64,000 bases of DNA, taken from positions 186,001 to 250,000 of the forward strand of contig MKTB01000003.1 of the NCBI GenBank assembly GCA_001897525.1, written 5' to 3'. Source of the DNA: Bacteroidetes bacterium 43-16. Lineage in GTDB: Bacteria; Bacteroidota; Bacteroidia; Chitinophagales; Chitinophagaceae. Below the pieces are notes generated by a model, which saw only the letters and a list, made by a program, of their open reading frames with translations, made no database searches and was not told where the DNA came from. Every line of letters starts with the position of its first letter. Within the stretch, counting starts at the first letter, position 1. The position numbers were made by a program, and so were the translations under genes. Positions 53,033 through 61,533 of the stretch are shown here, in pieces.

Positions 53033-54520
53033 CTATCTTCTTCCGCCACCCATTGGACGACTGCCTCCCTCATTGGATCTTGCCGGAGCACTGCTCCTGT
53101 TTTCTATTCTTTGAGCCGGTGCACCTGAGCGTTGCATGGCAGGTGCAGAAGTGCGGGGTGCTGCCATTTCTCTGGCCGGAGCAGGGGCACTTTGTCTCCT
53201 GCTGTTATCCGGGGCCGGGTTCATATTTCTTACGGGGGCTGCAGGACTCACACTTCTGCTTGGTGTAGTCGGGGCCACGTTGCGGGAAGGTGCTGCAGGG
53301 GCAGGACTTTGTCTCCTGCTATTGTCCGGGGCAGGATTCATATTCCTGGCCGGGGGTGCCGGGTTAACATTCCTTGAGGGTGTTGCCGGAGCCACTGATC
53401 TTGAAGGGTTAACCCGGGTCGGGGTTTCATTCAATGATCGGTTATCTTGCCTCGGAGCTGTATTTCTTCCGGGGTTCATCGTTTCTCTTGAGTCTCTCAT
53501 GCCCTGGTTAGTACCGGTACGGGATCCGCTGTTATTCAGGTTTCTGCTGTCGTTGGTTGCCGGGTTTCTTGTATTCCTGGAACCATTGGCATTATTACTG
53601 TTCCTGCTGCTTATATCTATAGATTTCACGTTTCTTACATCTACATTGCGGAAACCGCGTGCTGCCTGCTCTACATTAGGACGATAGATACTTATATTAT
53701 TTCCTCTCACGGTAGCCGCTCCCCTGCTGTTTCTATCAGAAAGATTGTATACGGTCACCGGGCGGCGAACGGAACCTTCTACATCTCCCCTGCTCGGGCC
53801 GAGGACATAGTTACGACCTCCCTGCCTGTTATAGTTATTGATCACCGTAGTACGGTTATATACATTATATATATTCACATTTCTCATATAACCACCATAG
53901 CCTCCGGTATGATAGATATTGCCCATAGGTACAAATGTCCAGCAATTGAAGCCCTGGTTGTAGCCGAAAGACATGTTAATACTCATTCCGGGACCTAAAG
54001 GAGCCCATCCGTAGTAACCGCCTCCCTGGCGCCAGGATACCCATGCGGGTCCCCAGGTTCTGCCGGGCAACCAGATCCAGCCATACATCTGGTCAAAAGT
54101 CCAGCGGCCATAGTGAAAGGGTGCCCAACCCCAGCTGTAGTTACTCATCCAGGTGTTACCGTATTGGGTCATTGCCCAGTTACCGTTCGTCTGGTAGGGA
54201 ACAAATCCTGCACCTACATTGGGTACCCAGACCATGCCGTAGCGTGGGTCTCTGAACCATTGTCCGTGAGGGGCCAGGTCATTATAGAATGCGGTATAGT
54301 CATTACTATTGTAGTTGTAATTATACCCGCCATCATCATAGCCATAACCACCGTTATCATAGCCTCCGTTATTATATCCCTGGTTATTATATCCCTGGTT
54401 GGAGTAGTTATCGTCATAGTATTGAGCATTTGCTTCCTGGATCCCTAAACCTGCCAAGGTAGCTAATGTAACTCCTGTGGTAAGTGCCAAACGTCTGAAT
54501 ATGTTGCTAAAGTTGCTCAT
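53033..54520 (-). CDS. DUF6600-type secreted protein with long Pro/Ala/Arg/Ser tail
   Basis: 495 residues. Signal peptide through NAQYYDD. An N-terminal Tyr/Asn/Gly-rich spacer, then a DUF6600-like core (about 75-170) with FYNDLAPHGQWFRDPRYGMV, WGWAPFHYGRW and PGRTWGPAWVSWRQGG, and a long disordered tail (about 280-495) of Arg, Asn, Pro, Ala and Ser. Within the tail a 39-residue unit occurs twice (RNMNPAPDNSRRQS in each). Function unknown; the Trp-rich core looks like a surface-binding module. It resembles the 46369-47502 protein in overall plan but not in core motif. Confidence 0.78.
   Translation of the reverse strand: MSNFSNIFRRLALTTGVTLATLAGLGIQEANAQYYDDNYSNQGYNNQGYNNGGYDNGGYGYDDGGYNYNYNSNDYTAFYNDLAPHGQWFRDPRYGMVWVPNVGAGFVPYQTNGNWAMTQYGNTWMSNYSWGWAPFHYGRWTFDQMYGWIWLPGRTWGPAWVSWRQGGGYYGWAPLGPGMSINMSFGYNQGFNCWTFVPMGNIYHTGGYGGYMRNVNIYNVYNRTTVINNYNRQGGRNYVLGPSRGDVEGSVRRPVTVYNLSDRNSRGAATVRGNNISIYRPNVEQAARGFRNVDVRNVKSIDISSRNSNNANGSRNTRNPATNDSRNLNNSGSRTGTNQGMRDSRETMNPGRNTAPRQDNRSLNETPTRVNPSRSVAPATPSRNVNPAPPARNMNPAPDNSRRQSPAPAAPSRNVAPTTPSRSVSPAAPVRNMNPAPDNSRRQSAPAPAREMAAPRTSAPAMQRSGAPAQRIENRSSAPARSNEGGSRPMGGGRR
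53189..53422 (-). repeat. Two 117-base in-frame repeats
   Basis: Units at about 53189-53305 and 53306-53422 encode diverged 39-residue copies, both containing RNMNPAPDNSRRQS. The offset of exactly 117 bases is visible from repeated CTTTGTCTCCTGCT. Confidence 0.75.
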
Positions 54521-54649
54521 CTTTATAAAATTTAAATGTTCTTTTATTTTTTCCTTTTATACATAGACGATTAATGGTAAAAAAGGTTTAATGCAAGAAG
54601 ACTGCTCCTATATAGTTAACGAGCAATTAGGAAAAAGCATATCTCCCTG

Positions 54650-54692
54650 GTCTTAAAAAAAGAAAGCGGAGTGTGATACACTCCGCTTTCTT
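54650..54692 (-). terminator. ftsZ terminator, end of the dcw cluster
   Basis: A perfect 15-bp stem (54660-54674 with 54678-54692) around a GAT loop, followed by TTTTTTAAGAC on the minus strand. It marks the 3' end of the division cluster transcript. Confidence 0.88.
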
Positions 54693-54707
54693 GAAATTCA
54701 AAAATGA

Positions 54708-56375
54708 TTAATCCGGTTTTTTACCGTCTAAAAAGGTATTGATGGTACTGATGTTTCCTTTACCGTTGGCACCTTCATCTACTTTATAGGAAGAAAGGAA
54801 GGGTTTAGAGGATTCATCGATCTGCTCATCTGCATTATTATTCCTGCGCATATAAGCCGGAACGTTCTCGATTTCATCTGTATTATTACCATGAAAATTA
54901 AAGCTCATTTTACGTAAACGCTCTGCACGTTCTTCAAGGATACGTTTTTGCTCTTCGAAGCGTTCGCGCTCTTCAATTTCATGGGGCGTTAATATTCTTT
55001 CCCCGATACGTACTGCTCCGTCCGATGGCGTATGGCCGGCCATTGTCGGCTGAGGCGCGCTTTGCTGAGGTACACTTTGCTGTGGTGCAGTATATACAGT
55101 TACCGGTTCCGGTATCCTGCTTATCAGGTCATCTTTAGGTGCCTGCATTTGTGGTGCAGCAGCCGGGCTGGGCAATTCCAGTTCAAAAGTATTATGAGGC
55201 ATTGCCGGAGCAGGGGCCGGGGCTTGCTGTACCGGTTCCTGGGTGATGAGTCTTGGTGCCATCGGGTCCACTTTAGGCGGCTCAGGGGTAACAGGAGCTT
55301 CCTGTACCGGAACTACCGGAGCAGTTTCTGCAACGGTAGGCTTCAGCTCTACCACATTAGGTTGCGGAGCCGGAGCAGCCTGTTTTACTTCCATGTTATT
55401 TTTCACTTCATTTTGCTGGAATCCGGTAGCAATAATGGTTACCGCGATATCTTCGCCCAGGCTAGGATCATGGCCCATACCTAAAATGATGTCACAATTA
55501 TTACCTGCCTGGTCCTGTACATAACCCTGGATGATGTCCAGTTCGTCCAGCGTATGCTCATGCGCACCTTGTGCAGAAGTTACGTTCAGCAAGATCCACT
55601 TAGCACCGCTGATGTCATCATCGTTCAGCAAAGGTGAATTTAATGCTTCGGTAACGGCAGTGTAAGCACGGCTTTCCCCGTTGGCTACCGCGCTACCCAA
55701 GATAGCTACGCCACCGCTTTTCATGACTGTTTGCACATCATTAAAGTCAAGGTTCACACGACCGTCAACGGTGATGAGGTCGGTAATACACTTTGCCGCT
55801 GTAGCCAGGATATTATCTGCTTTAGCAAATGCCTGGGTGAAGGGCAGGTTACCGAATTGCTGACGCAATTTATCATTAGAGATGATGAGGATGGTATCTA
55901 CATGCTCACGCATTGCCGCGATACCGCTTTGTGCCTGGTTCATCCGTTTACGTCCTTCATAGGAAAAGGGAGTGGTCACTATACCTACAGTAAGTACGCC
56001 CAGTTCTTTACAGGTTTTCGCGATCACAGGAGCGCCACCGGTACCGGTACCACCACCCATACCTGCGGTAATAAAGGCCATTTTAGTATTTACACTCAGG
56101 ATTTTTGAAATCTCATCTATGGATTCTTCTCCTGCCTGCTTTCCGATCTCGGGATTTGCTCCTGCTCCTAATCCCTGGGTCAAATGTGGTCCCAGTTGAA
56201 TCTTGTTAGGAATAGGGCTTTGTGCCAATGCCTGTGAGTCGGTATTACAAACAATGAAGTCCACACCTTCAATGCCAAGGCTGTACATTGAATTTACTGC
56301 GTTTCCACCGCCACCTCCTACACCAATCACTTTGATAATAGAAGATTGATTTTTAGGAATTTCAAAATGTATCAT
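54708..56375 (-). CDS. ftsZ: Cell division protein FtsZ with long C-terminal extension
   Basis: 555 residues. The tubulin-like GTPase core occupies about 12-320: GVGGGGGNAVNSM, the signature GMGGGTGTGGAP (about 106-116), and the T7 loop VDGRVNLDFNDV. It forms the division ring. After the core is a disordered Pro/Gln/Ala-rich linker (about 330-450) and a charged region with RILTPHEIEERERFEEQKRI. The conserved FtsA-binding peptide appears as VPAYMRR about 44 residues before the end, followed by an extra tail ending STINTFLDGKKPD. It is the last gene of the dcw run and sits 56 bases after ftsA. Confidence 0.96.
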   Translation of the reverse strand: MIHFEIPKNQSSIIKVIGVGGGGGNAVNSMYSLGIEGVDFIVCNTDSQALAQSPIPNKIQLGPHLTQGLGAGANPEIGKQAGEESIDEISKILSVNTKMAFITAGMGGGTGTGGAPVIAKTCKELGVLTVGIVTTPFSYEGRKRMNQAQSGIAAMREHVDTILIISNDKLRQQFGNLPFTQAFAKADNILATAAKCITDLITVDGRVNLDFNDVQTVMKSGGVAILGSAVANGESRAYTAVTEALNSPLLNDDDISGAKWILLNVTSAQGAHEHTLDELDIIQGYVQDQAGNNCDIILGMGHDPSLGEDIAVTIIATGFQQNEVKNNMEVKQAAPAPQPNVVELKPTVAETAPVVPVQEAPVTPEPPKVDPMAPRLITQEPVQQAPAPAPAMPHNTFELELPSPAAAPQMQAPKDDLISRIPEPVTVYTAPQQSVPQQSAPQPTMAGHTPSDGAVRIGERILTPHEIEERERFEEQKRILEERAERLRKMSFNFHGNNTDEIENVPAYMRRNNNADEQIDESSKPFLSSYKVDEGANGKGNISTINTFLDGKKPD

Positions 56376-56431
56376 ACAATTAATTTTTGTTTTGGGTTAG
56401 TAAAGTTCTATTGATGCCTAGTAGGCCAAAA

Positions 56432-57901
56432 TTAATTTAAAGTCTCATCTTCTTTGTCTGTAAAAAGCTCTTTAATGCTACTTTTAACAGTTCCGAAAAT
56501 AGAAGCTATCCGCTTCGAAATATCTATCCTGGGCACGCGCTCTGTTTCTTCTTCTTTCAGGAATTCCTCTTCCTCAAACAAATCTTGTGCAGGTGTTTTC
56601 GCATTTTGCGCTACAGCAGTAGCCGGTACTGCATCTGCATCAGCAGCTATTTTAGATTCCGGGGCTGCAGGTTGCTGGTAAGCAGGAAAATCTGTGCCTA
56701 CACTATTCACCTGGTAGCTCATGTTGCTCTTCTCTATATCATGGAAGCCTTTTAAGATCAAACCGATACAGGTAGAGTACATTGGATTGGCCAATACCTC
56801 ATCATAACCACCAGCCAGGTGCTCTATAGGCAAGCCTATGCGTGTGTTTAAGCCGGTCTTGAATTCGGTCAATTGTTTCAGGTTAACCAGGCTACTTCCA
56901 CCACCGGTCAGGATAATACCGCCATGCAGCTTTTTATCCAAATCATGTTGTTTCAGGTGATAGACTACGTATTCCAGTATTTCTTCCATTCTTGCCTGTA
57001 TGATATTAGACAAGGTTTTGGTTGATAAATTACGGGAAGGCAAGCCTTTCAATCCCGGGATAGCAATGTATTGGTTACTGTTGGCCTCTGCCGCGATTGC
57101 AGACCCAAACTGTACTTTCAACTGTTCAGCCTGTGCTTTCAACACTCCCAGGCCTGTTTTAATATCGTTGGTAATATTGGTACCGGCAAATGGAATAACG
57201 GCAGTATGCTGCAATATGCCATCAACGAATACCGCCATATCGGTAGTACCACCACCGATATCTACGATGGCGACACCTGCTTCCAGGTCATCATCGCCCA
57301 ATACGGCTGATGCTGAAGCCAGGGGCTGCAATACGATATCCATAGTTTTCAGGCGGGCATCTGCCACACAGCGTTCTATATTCCTGATGGCCGTACGGTC
57401 ACCGGTAATGATATGAAAGTTAGCACCAAATTTTGTACCGTTCATGCCGATCACTTCACGGGCCGGAACATTGTTATGATTATCTACAGAGAATTCTGTA
57501 GGAATAATATCAATGATCTGATCGCCTGCCGGGATATGGGTTTTGCTCTGGTCATTGATCAGCAATTGAATTTCTTCTTTCGTGATAATGTTTTCTGCAT
57601 TGGTTCTTACCCTGTCTCCGCGGGAAGGAATGCTCTTGATATGCTGGCCGGCGATACCTACATATACATTGTGCACTTCAAGGTTTGGATTATTATCTCT
57701 GAGGTCACGGATCGCTTTGTTGATGGAATTGATGCATTGCTCCAGGTTTTGCACTACTCCATGACTTACGCCATGAGACTCTGCTTTACCAAAACCAACT
57801 ACTTCAATTTTGCCAAACTCGTTTTTCCTGCCGGCAATCGCTACAACCTTTGTTGTACCGATATCCAGACCTACAATAATCGGGCTTTCTTTTGTGTTCA
57901 T
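56432..57901 (-). CDS. ftsA: Cell division protein FtsA
   Basis: 489 residues of the actin-like family that anchors FtsZ to the membrane. Phosphate loop VGLDIGTTKVVAIAG near the start, the SHS2-type 1C region after about residue 85, phosphate-2 VAIVDIGGGTTDMAVF and adenosine motif GGIILTGGGSSLVNL. A linker of about 60 residues rich in Ala and acidic residues precedes the C-terminal amphipathic helix (RIASIFGTVKSSIKELF), which should bind the inner membrane. The gene order with ftsQ upstream and ftsZ downstream is typical. Confidence 0.96.
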   Translation of the reverse strand: MNTKESPIIVGLDIGTTKVVAIAGRKNEFGKIEVVGFGKAESHGVSHGVVQNLEQCINSINKAIRDLRDNNPNLEVHNVYVGIAGQHIKSIPSRGDRVRTNAENIITKEEIQLLINDQSKTHIPAGDQIIDIIPTEFSVDNHNNVPAREVIGMNGTKFGANFHIITGDRTAIRNIERCVADARLKTMDIVLQPLASASAVLGDDDLEAGVAIVDIGGGTTDMAVFVDGILQHTAVIPFAGTNITNDIKTGLGVLKAQAEQLKVQFGSAIAAEANSNQYIAIPGLKGLPSRNLSTKTLSNIIQARMEEILEYVVYHLKQHDLDKKLHGGIILTGGGSSLVNLKQLTEFKTGLNTRIGLPIEHLAGGYDEVLANPMYSTCIGLILKGFHDIEKSNMSYQVNSVGTDFPAYQQPAAPESKIAADADAVPATAVAQNAKTPAQDLFEEEEFLKEEETERVPRIDISKRIASIFGTVKSSIKELFTDKEDETLN

Positions 57902-57933
57902 ATCGCGCTGTTTTACTTATATTGAAAGTATTT

Positions 57934-59046
57934 TTATTTCTTTTTGTCTTTTTTGTTTTTATCGGCCTCTGCCTTTTTAGGAGCTGCCGGCTTGGCCTTT
58001 GCCTGGGCCTCAGGTTTTGATGGCGTAGTCTTCACAGGAGCCTTTGCTATGACCTTTTTAGCGGCTTCTTTGTTCTTAGGCTCTGCTTTTTTTGCTTCCT
58101 GCCTCACCGGTTCTTTTTTCTTCTCTGCAATATTATTTGCTTTAGGCTTTACCGGTTCCGGCTTGGCCGCTGCGACAACCGGAGCTGGTGTAGTTGTTGT
58201 AGCCGCTGCGGGAGGGGCTGCCTTGGCTACGTCTGCATCCGCTACGGTATCTTTAGGCGGCATCCAGCCAATGGAAGGGGAAGCCAATACCTGTCCTTTA
58301 AATCTTACGTCCAGTACACTGTAGCGATCCCAGCCTATTTTGTTTGAAACATCTTTATAAAAAGACATCAGGTTATCCAGTTTATCTGCGGCAACACTGG
58401 TATCTCCGAATCTTACTTTCTGTTTCCCTAATGTGGTGTAGAAATTAAAGTTGTTCAAGCCTTCAATATCTACCTGGGTAATCTGTGCATTCCAGAAAGA
58501 ATCTTCTTTGATGATATTGCTTAAATAAACCATACTCTTTTTCATGTGCTCATTGATACTGTCATTGGCCAATTTGGAATAATTGGTAAATACGGGTACG
58601 GAATAGGCATATCTTTCGCTCAGGGGCATCTCGAATCCTGCGGTGTCTATATAAAAGCTCGTTCCGTCATTGGCGAAGATCCTTGCCACAGGCAGTCTTT
58701 GCGCCACTTCAATGTTCAGCATCCCTTTATTGTCTACAAATACTTCGGCATCTTTGATCCAGGGATTGGATTGAACGATCCGTTCTATTTCATCCACATT
58801 AATGGATGCTATAGTCTGGTTCGACACATTGATCCCCTGCTTCTGGATCAGGGCTTCTACATCTGCTTTACGCAAAAAGTTCTCTTCTTTGTCTTTATTG
58901 TTCAAAGTAACAATAGTGCCCGCAATCGGCTTATCCGACTGCTTACGGTTTGCCGCGATCAGTATGGCTGAAAATGCGATCAGCACAATTGATACGAGGG
59001 CAAAGCGTTTCACTTTCCTGGGCGATATTTTACTCTGGTTTTCCAT
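57934..59046 (-). CDS. ftsQ: FtsQ/DivIB-like cell division protein with long Ala/Lys/Pro tail
   Basis: 370 residues from ATG 59046; a TTG at 59061 would add five residues and leave a 2-base gap to murC. One membrane helix (about 18-36, FALVSIVLIAFSAILIAAN), a POTRA-like region (about 55-125, with VDEIERIVQSNPWIKDAEVF), a beta domain (about 125-255, with AVFVDNKGMLNIEVAQRLPVAR just before it), and then a low-complexity tail of about 105 residues of Ala, Lys and Pro. FtsQ links early and late divisome proteins in the periplasm. The identification relies on position between murC and ftsA and on the POTRA/NPW motif. Confidence 0.88.
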   Translation of the reverse strand: MENQSKISPRKVKRFALVSIVLIAFSAILIAANRKQSDKPIAGTIVTLNNKDKEENFLRKADVEALIQKQGINVSNQTIASINVDEIERIVQSNPWIKDAEVFVDNKGMLNIEVAQRLPVARIFANDGTSFYIDTAGFEMPLSERYAYSVPVFTNYSKLANDSINEHMKKSMVYLSNIIKEDSFWNAQITQVDIEGLNNFNFYTTLGKQKVRFGDTSVAADKLDNLMSFYKDVSNKIGWDRYSVLDVRFKGQVLASPSIGWMPPKDTVADADVAKAAPPAAATTTTPAPVVAAAKPEPVKPKANNIAEKKKEPVRQEAKKAEPKNKEAAKKVIAKAPVKTTPSKPEAQAKAKPAAPKKAEADKNKKDKKK

Positions 59047-59063
59047 CTGCTTACGCGTCAATC

Positions 59064-60428
59064 TTATCTCTTTTCAATAATTTCTTTTAATGGTGCCACT
59101 AACTTGTCGATGTCTCCGGCTCCGGCTGTTATGAATACTTCCAATGGCGCGCTGGCGGCATAGGAAAGTAATCCTTCTTTAGATAAAATAGTCACATTAG
59201 GGTTACCCATTTTACTTTTTATCATGGCGCTGTCCACTCCTTCCATAGGCAATTCACGCGCCGGGTAGATATCGAGCAGGATGATCTCATCTGCCATATC
59301 CAGGGCATGTGCAAATTCTGCAGCAAAATCTTTTGTACGTGAATACAAGTGCGGCTGGAAGGCAATCACAACACGCTTTTTGGAAAATAATGTTTTGGCA
59401 CTTTTGATCAAAGCCTGCAGCTCTTCGGGGTGATGTGCGTAATCGTCGATATATACCAGGTGATCATTTTTCACCACGTACTCGAAACGGCGTTTCACAC
59501 CCTGAAATGCCGCGACAGCATCTTTAATGTCTTCATCAGGGATCTGCAATTGTCTTGCAACTGCAATAGCTGCAATACAGTTTTCTACATTATGCATCCC
59601 GCCTACATTCAACTGAACGCCTTGCATAAATACACCTTTGCCCATTACATCAAACTGGTAGGTACCTTGTTTCATCTGGATGCGGTCGGCATAGATATCG
59701 GCACCGGCACTTTGCAGGCTGTAGGTCATTTTATGATCACCTTTCAGTAAAGCGCCTTGTTTGAGGCCATGTTTACGGATGAGTACGCCGCCCGGTTTTA
59801 TGTTGGCGGTGTACTGGATATAGGCTTCCTGTACGGCTTCGGCAGTACCATAAATATCTAAATGATCCGGGTCCATAGCCGTCAGTACGGCTACATCAGG
59901 GTACAGTTTCAAAAAGCTGCGGTCATATTCATCGGCTTCGATTACGGCTATATTATTATCGTTTTCTGCGTGCCAGTAATTGGTATTATAGTTTACTGAA
60001 ATACCGCCCAGGAATGCATTACAGCCATAACCGGTATGTCTCAGGATATGTGCAATCATGGTGCTGGTAGTCGTTTTCCCATGTGTTCCGGCAACGGTAA
60101 CTGCAAACATGGCTTCTGTGATCCATTGTAATGCATCGGAGCGTTTGAACACCGGGTAATTGTTTGTGCGGTACCAGTTCAGGATCGCATTATCTTCCGG
60201 AATAGCCGGGGTATAGATAACCACATCGGCTTCTTTGTCCAGGGCTGTTTCGGCATCGGTAAAGGTGACCCCGATATTTTCCTGTATCAGTGCTGTGGTA
60301 AGATCGGTCTGGGTTTTATCATAGCCCATTACTTCCGCGTTTCTCTGTTTGAAAAACCGGGCCAGGGCACTCATGCCTATTCCTCCTATGCCTACAAAAT
60401 ATATTCTTTTTATATTATCGATGTTCAT
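59064..60428 (-). CDS. murC: UDP-N-acetylmuramate--L-alanine ligase
   Basis: 454 residues; adds L-Ala to UDP-MurNAc, the first amino-acid step of peptidoglycan precursor synthesis. N-terminal UDP-binding VGIGGIGMSALARF (12-25), ATP loop GTHGKTTT (114-121), the central MDPDHLDIYG and the ligand-binding IDDYAHHPEEL. The start MNIDNIKRIYFVGIGGIG is typical. It lies 11 bases from murG and 17 from ftsQ, within one transcription unit. Confidence 0.96.
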   Translation of the reverse strand: MNIDNIKRIYFVGIGGIGMSALARFFKQRNAEVMGYDKTQTDLTTALIQENIGVTFTDAETALDKEADVVIYTPAIPEDNAILNWYRTNNYPVFKRSDALQWITEAMFAVTVAGTHGKTTTSTMIAHILRHTGYGCNAFLGGISVNYNTNYWHAENDNNIAVIEADEYDRSFLKLYPDVAVLTAMDPDHLDIYGTAEAVQEAYIQYTANIKPGGVLIRKHGLKQGALLKGDHKMTYSLQSAGADIYADRIQMKQGTYQFDVMGKGVFMQGVQLNVGGMHNVENCIAAIAVARQLQIPDEDIKDAVAAFQGVKRRFEYVVKNDHLVYIDDYAHHPEELQALIKSAKTLFSKKRVVIAFQPHLYSRTKDFAAEFAHALDMADEIILLDIYPARELPMEGVDSAMIKSKMGNPNVTILSKEGLLSYAASAPLEVFITAGAGDIDKLVAPLKEIIEKR

Positions 60429-60439
60429 CTTCTCTGTGT

Positions 60440-61531
60440 TTAGCTTTTAGCAATACTTTTTACGATCCGGGCAATGCGTTCATCGGCATCGTCAACAGCC
60501 AGGCGTTGCAGGTTATTGTGCATCACTGCCTGTGTACCGGTTTCGTTCACCAACTCCAGGAGTTTAGCGACAAGCTGTGCTGCTGCGTGTTCGTTTTTCA
60601 CCATCCATGCCGCATCTTTATTGACTAAAGACATTGCATTGCTGGTCTGGTGGTCTTCTGCCGCGAAAGGATAAGGTACGAAGATCACAGGCTTGGCCAC
60701 AATGCACAATTCTGCAATGGCCAGGGCCCCTGCCCTTGATATGACGATATCTGCCGCGGCATAAGCCGATTCCATATTTTTAATAAAGGCATGCACTTTG
60801 ACCTGGTCTCCGTAAGGAGCTGCGGCTTTGAGTGCTTCCTGGTAAAAAGGTTCTCCTGTCTGCCAGATGAGTTGCAATCCGGCATCTGTAAGGGTTTTCA
60901 ACCCGGCAGCTATGGCTTCATTGATGGCTTTTGCGCCCAGGCTGCCTCCTACGATCAGCAGGGTCTGCTGCTTATTGTCTAAAGCAAAAGCGGAAAGCCC
61001 TTCTTCTTTTGTCACTTTGGAACGGGCAATCGCTGCTCTCACAGGATTCCCGGTCTGTATGATCGCCTGTTCGGGAAAGAACTGGCTCATATTATCATAG
61101 GCCACACAAATTGCTTTGGCCTTAGCCCCTAATCTTTTATTGCTTTTTCCGGCAAATGAATTCTGCTCCTGTATCAATGTAGGAATGCCCAAAGCCTGTG
61201 CTGCACTCAGCATGGGATAGCTGGCAAATCCACCTACACCGATCACTACATCGGGTTGAAATTCGCGGATAATTTCTTTTGCTTTCTTTCTACTTTTCCA
61301 GAGTTTAAAGGGTAAGGACAGGTTTTTCAACCAGTTGCTACGGTTGAGCCCTGCGATATCCAGGCCAATGATCTTATAACCAGCCTGGGGTACTTTCTCC
61401 ATTTCCATTTTACCCAGCGCACCAATAAATAAAACTTCTGTACCTGCATACAAACGCTGCACCGCATTAGCGATGGCTACTGCCGGGAAAATGTGCCCCC
61501 CTGTTCCTCCTCCTGCGATGATTACTTTCAT
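60440..61531 (-). CDS. murG: UDP-N-acetylglucosamine--undecaprenyl-PP-MurNAc-pentapeptide GlcNAc transferase
   Basis: 363 residues, GT28 family; makes lipid II from lipid I at the cytoplasmic face of the inner membrane. First glycine loop IAGGGTGGHIFPAVAIA, second loop IVGGSLGAKAINEA, and the UDP-GlcNAc-binding VISRAGALAIAELCIVAKPVIFVPYP. The start MKVIIAGGGTGGH is the family norm. It is separated by 2 bases from ftsW, so they are tightly coupled. Confidence 0.96.
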   Translation of the reverse strand: MKVIIAGGGTGGHIFPAVAIANAVQRLYAGTEVLFIGALGKMEMEKVPQAGYKIIGLDIAGLNRSNWLKNLSLPFKLWKSRKKAKEIIREFQPDVVIGVGGFASYPMLSAAQALGIPTLIQEQNSFAGKSNKRLGAKAKAICVAYDNMSQFFPEQAIIQTGNPVRAAIARSKVTKEEGLSAFALDNKQQTLLIVGGSLGAKAINEAIAAGLKTLTDAGLQLIWQTGEPFYQEALKAAAPYGDQVKVHAFIKNMESAYAAADIVISRAGALAIAELCIVAKPVIFVPYPFAAEDHQTSNAMSLVNKDAAWMVKNEHAAAQLVAKLLELVNETGTQAVMHNNLQRLAVDDADERIARIVKSIAKS

Positions 61532-61533
61532 AA

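Noticed and set aside
53136-53687. Plus-strand open frame of 183 codons, very hydrophobic, opposite the DUF6600 tail
   Set aside because: It mirrors the Pro/Arg/Ser-rich repeats on the other strand; codon composition is an artefact and no start context was seen.
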